64,000 nucleotides of DNA, taken from the NCBI RefSeq assembly GCF_014646815.1, contig NZ_BMNZ01000002.1:186001-250000 (forward strand). The letters are read 5' to 3'. Numbering within the stretch: position 1 is the first letter of the stretch; every line of letters starts with the position of its first letter. A program made the position numbers and the translations under genes. Shown piece by piece: positions 61,593-64,000 of the stretch. The stretch is from Terrabacter tumescens (lineage in GTDB: Bacteria; Actinomycetota; Actinomycetes; Actinomycetales; Dermatophilaceae). Under the pieces are notes generated by a model. That model saw only the letters and a list, made by a program, of their open reading frames with translations, was not told the DNA's origin and did no database searches.

Positions 61593-61829
61593 ATGGCAAA
61601 GCCCGTTGTGCGCAAGCCCAAGAAGAAGGCCAACCCGCTGAAGGCGGCGAAGGTCGAGAACATCGACTACAAGGACACTGCGCTCCTGCGCAAGTTCATC
61701 TCCGACCGCGGCAAGATCCGCGCGCGTCGCGTGACCGGTGTGTCCGTCCAGGAGCAGCGTCTCATCGCCACGGCCGTCAAGAACGCCCGTGAGATGGCCC
61801 TGCTGCCCTACTCGAGCTCGGCTCGCTGA
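61593..61829 (+). CDS. rpsR: 30S ribosomal protein S18, zinc-ligand-free form
   Basis: 78 residues: [20 protein letters not shown], then [27 protein letters not shown], which is the S18 core, and [15 protein letters not shown]. The cysteine-containing zinc block (CAFC type) of many actinobacterial S18 proteins is replaced by ANPLKA, and no cysteine occurs anywhere. It is therefore a C-minus S18 in the main operon. The ATG follows AAGGAGAGCACC, 26 bases before rplI starts after the stop. Confidence 0.97.
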   Translation: MAKPVVRKPKKKANPLKAAKVENIDYKDTALLRKFISDRGKIRARRVTGVSVQEQRLIATAVKNAREMALLPYSSSAR

Positions 61830-61855
61830 GCTAGTTCGGGAACGAGGAGAACACC

Positions 61856-62302
61856 ATGAAGCTCATTCTCACGCACGAGGTCTCCGGCCTCGGTGCCGCT
61901 GGTGACGTCGTCGAGGTCAAGGACGGCTACGGCCGCAACTTCCTGATGCCGCGCGGTCTCGCGACCCCGTGGACCAAGGGTGGCCAGAAGCAGGTCGACG
62001 CCCTGACCAAGGGTCGCGAGGTCCGCGAGATCAAGGACCTCGACCAGGCCAAGGGCATCAAGGGCCAGCTCGAGGCCACCTCGGTCAAGGTCCCGGCCAA
62101 GTCCGGCCAGTCCGGTCGCCTCTTCGGCGCCGTCAGCAACGGTGACATCGCCGCAGCCGTCAAGGCTGCCGGTGGCCCCGAGCTCGACAAGCGCAAGATC
62201 GAGGTCAAGCAGGCCATCAAGACGCTCGGCTCCTACGAGGCGACCGTCCGTCTGCACCCCGAGGTCGCGGCGACCCTGACCTTCGAGGTCGTCCCCGCCT
62301 GA
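61856..62302 (+). CDS. rplI: 50S ribosomal protein L9
   Basis: 148 residues beginning [36 protein letters not shown], the N-terminal L9 domain. A connecting helix and the C-terminal domain ([22 protein letters not shown] to [22 protein letters not shown]) follow. It binds 23S rRNA near L1 and affects frame maintenance. GAGGAGAACACC precedes the ATG. Last gene of the operon. Confidence 0.98.
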   Translation: MKLILTHEVSGLGAAGDVVEVKDGYGRNFLMPRGLATPWTKGGQKQVDALTKGREVREIKDLDQAKGIKGQLEATSVKVPAKSGQSGRLFGAVSNGDIAAAVKAAGGPELDKRKIEVKQAIKTLGSYEATVRLHPEVAATLTFEVVPA

Positions 62303-62321
62303 CCATCGAGGTCTGATCGGC

Positions 62322-62361
62322 CGAAGGGCCGGGCTCCGCACACGCGGAGCCCGGCCCTTCG
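62322..62361 (+). terminator. Strong terminator after rplI
   Basis: CGAAGGGCCGGGCTCCGC (62322-62339) pairs perfectly with 62344-62361 across an ACAC loop (18-bp stem), followed by TCATG. The 115 bases to 62476 show nothing further except GC-rich partial repeats (GGGCCGAGGGCCG). Confidence 0.88.
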
Positions 62362-62476
62362 TCATGCCCACCGGCCGGGCAGCCGCACACCCCCGGGCCA
62401 GCCGTACGCCGTGCACGGTGTGGCGTCGACCCGAGGGTGTGCGGCTGGCACGCGGCCGAGGGCCGAGGGCCGCGAG

Positions 62477-62914
62477 TCAGCGGCGGCCGACGACCGTGAC
62501 GGTTGCGTCGAAGAGGTTCCACGGCGTGTTGCCGGCGGCGTCCGGCACCTCGAGGTGGCCGTGCACCCAGACCCGCCCCTGCCGCAGTGCGCCCGCCGGG
62601 GCGGTGACCGTCCAGGACCGCGTCGTCCCGTCGCACGTGACCGCGACCTGGCCCGAGGTGGACGCGCCCGAGCGTGCGACGAGCTCGATGCCGATGGTGC
62701 CGGGGCCCGAAGCCACCGCGGCGTCCGGGACGGTGCACGTGTAGGTGCCGCCGAGGCTCACTCGGTCGGCGGTGAGACGAGCCTGGTGGTCGACGGTGAC
62801 GATTCCGAGGTCAGGAGCCCCACCGGCGTGAGCGGGTGCGACGGCGAGGGCCGTCGTCGTGAGCGCCGCGGTGGCGGCGAGGGTGAGGGCGGTCAGGGTG
62901 CGGGTGACGGACAT
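62477..62914 (-). CDS. Small secreted protein of unknown function
   Basis: 145 residues from an ATG at 62914 (AAGGGGATCC upstream). A clear signal peptide reads MSVTRTLTALTLAATAALTT to VAPAHA, with a likely cleavage after AHA (about 31). The mature part is about 115 residues, beta-rich with two cysteines (YTCTVP, VTCDGT) that could form a disulfide, and ends DATVTVVGRR. I do not recognise a family. It is a single gene, facing the rplI terminator. Confidence 0.75.
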   Translation of the reverse strand: MSVTRTLTALTLAATAALTTTALAVAPAHAGGAPDLGIVTVDHQARLTADRVSLGGTYTCTVPDAAVASGPGTIGIELVARSGASTSGQVAVTCDGTTRSWTVTAPAGALRQGRVWVHGHLEVPDAAGNTPWNLFDATVTVVGRR

Positions 62915-63038
62915 GTGTGGATCCCCTTGTCGGTTGGGCTCGTTCATCGAGCCGTGCCCATCAAGACCGTCACGTCGGCGAGAAGGTTGTCACGAGGTGC
63001 CGACGTGGACACTCGGGTGCGGGGAGGGACAGGAAGGC

Positions 63039-64000
63039 TCAGGTGGAGTCGCGGATGACGAGGTGGGTGTCGAGGGTCGTCACGCGGGGCGGGGACTCGC
63101 CGGCGAGCAGCCGCAGCAGGGTGTCGGCCATGACGACGCCCATCTCCTGGGCCGGCTGCGCGACCGTGGTGAGGCCGACCTTGCCGCGCGTGGCGTACTT
63201 GCTGTTGTCGAAACCGACGATCGCGACGTCCTCGGGCACCCGCAGGCCGCGCTCCGCGAGGGCGACGAGCGCGCCGCTCGCCATGAGGTCGCTCGCCACG
63301 AAGATCGCGTCGACGTCGGGGTAGGTGTCGACGAGGGTCAGCGCGGCCCGGATGCCGCCGGCCTCGGTGAAGTCGCCGTGGGCGATGCGGTGGTCCGACA
63401 GCCCGGCCGCGGCCAGGGCGTCGTGCCAACCCTGCTCGCGGTCGACGGAGGCCGGCATGTCCGCCGGTCCGGTGATGGTCGCGATCGCCGTGTGGCCACG
63501 GTCGATGAGGTGCTGAGTGCCGGTGACGGCGCCGAGACGGTTGTCGACGTCGATGTAGTAGTCGCTGTCCTTGGCCCCGTCGCCGATGGGCCGGCCACCG
63601 AACACGACGGGCAGCGACCGGCTGAGCGAGGTGAGGAAATGGTCGCCGGAGTGGTGCGAGACGACGATGGCGCCGTCGACGTTGCCGCCGAGCAGGTAGC
63701 GGCGGGTCTTCTCCGACGGGCTGCTCGGGTGGGTCAGCTGAAGGTTGAGCACGTACTCGCTGTCGTCGAGCCGGTCGCTGATGCCCTGGACGACATCGGC
63801 GAAGTACGGGTCACCGAAGAAGCGGTGCGCGTCCTCGGGCACGACGAGCGCGATCGACATCGTGGCCCGCGCGACGAGCGAGCGGGCGGCCCGGTTGGGC
63901 ACGTAGTTCAGCTCGGCGATCGCCTTCTCCACGACGGCGAGCACGTCCGGGCTGACCCGGGGCGAGCCGTTGATGACGCGCGAGACCGTGGCCCGGGACA
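63039..64000 (-). CDS. LacI-family transcriptional regulator (5' end outside window)
   Basis: About 320 codons are present; the start lies beyond 64000. The visible N-terminus is SRATVSRVINGSPRVSPDVL, the recognition helix of the LacI helix-turn-helix, then the hinge VEKAIAELNYVPNRAARSLVARAT. The periplasmic-binding-like domain includes IALVVPEDAHRFFGDPYFADVVQGI, VSHHSGDHFLTSL, DLMASGALVALAERGLRVPEDVAIVGFDN and a standard LacI C-terminus ending THLVIRDST. Likely sugar or metabolite-responsive repressor; the effector cannot be inferred without its neighbours. Confidence 0.92.
   Translation of the reverse strand, partial: SRATVSRVINGSPRVSPDVLAVVEKAIAELNYVPNRAARSLVARATMSIALVVPEDAHRFFGDPYFADVVQGISDRLDDSEYVLNLQLTHPSSPSEKTRRYLLGGNVDGAIVVSHHSGDHFLTSLSRSLPVVFGGRPIGDGAKDSDYYIDVDNRLGAVTGTQHLIDRGHTAIATITGPADMPASVDREQGWHDALAAAGLSDHRIAHGDFTEAGGIRAALTLVDTYPDVDAIFVASDLMASGALVALAERGLRVPEDVAIVGFDNSKYATRGKVGLTTVAQPAQEMGVVMADTLLRLLAGESPPRVTTLDTHLVIRDST

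Noticed and set aside
1-64000. Prophage, insertion sequence or integrated element
   Set aside because: No transposase, integrase, tRNA att site or block of foreign base composition was seen; the only mobile-looking item is the small inverted repeat at 41500-41577.

Overview
The window is high-G+C actinobacterial chromosome (about 70% G+C by eye; GTG starts, GTGA/ATGA overlaps and GGAGG-type ribosome sites are common). It lies immediately beside the replication origin. It opens with the last codons of a probable rnpA and runs yidD-yidC-jag-rsmG-parA-parB. It then reaches the sigM-thioredoxin-cwlM block and ends with ino1-padR-ponA-rpsF-ssb-rpsR-rplI. Both blocks match gene orders known around oriC of Mycobacterium tuberculosis (Rv3907-Rv3923 and Rv0046-Rv0056). 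Inositol-phosphate synthase, a mycothiol-type hydroquinone reductase and an F420-type oxidoreductase relic fit an actinobacterium. The overall style suggests Micrococcales/Intrasporangiaceae (inference).

Layout. 1-6.6 kb: membrane insertion (yidD, yidC), RNA binding (jag), 16S methylation (rsmG) and chromosome segregation (parA, parB), with five parS sites and DnaA-box-like nonamers. 6.6-11.8 kb: a Nei/Fpg glycosylase, a frameshifted deazaflavin oxidoreductase, a metallophosphoesterase, an alpha/beta hydrolase, a GST-like reductase and an acetyltransferase-like gene. 11.9-21.5 kb, minus strand: cwlM, trxA, trxB, a putative anti-sigma factor, sigM, a pseudokinase membrane protein, a DUF6049 exported protein and a Nudix hydrolase. 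The lipid II flippase gene murJ, expected here, is absent. 21.6-23.1 kb: CCA-adding enzyme.

23.3-47.2 kb: one long plus-strand cluster. It encodes a small protein, PP2C phosphatase, FHA protein, Ser/Thr kinase, FHA-wHTH protein, 2105-residue Ig/FN3 protein, MoxR ATPase, DUF58 protein, degenerate transglutaminase, FHA-bearing FtsK/SpoIIIE ATPase and two WXG100 proteins. I read it as a type VII-like secretion locus under phospho-signalling control. It lacks the mycobacterial EccB/EccD/EccE/MycP parts, and its ATPase is laid out like firmicute EssC. A similar palindrome sits before the first gene and before the WXG100 pair.

47.5-54.4 kb: DUF6421-type protein, SDR, threonine aldolase, 1-Cys peroxiredoxin, DedA protein, DUF4190-like protein and YtxH-like protein. 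54.5-62.3 kb: ino1-padR divergent from a class A PBP, a GT87-like membrane protein, and the rpsF-ssb-rpsR-rplI operon ending in a strong terminator. 62.4-64 kb: a small secreted protein and a LacI-family regulator cut by the window end. I saw no rRNA, tRNA, CRISPR array, prophage or intact insertion sequence. No gene-free gap exceeds 300 bases.
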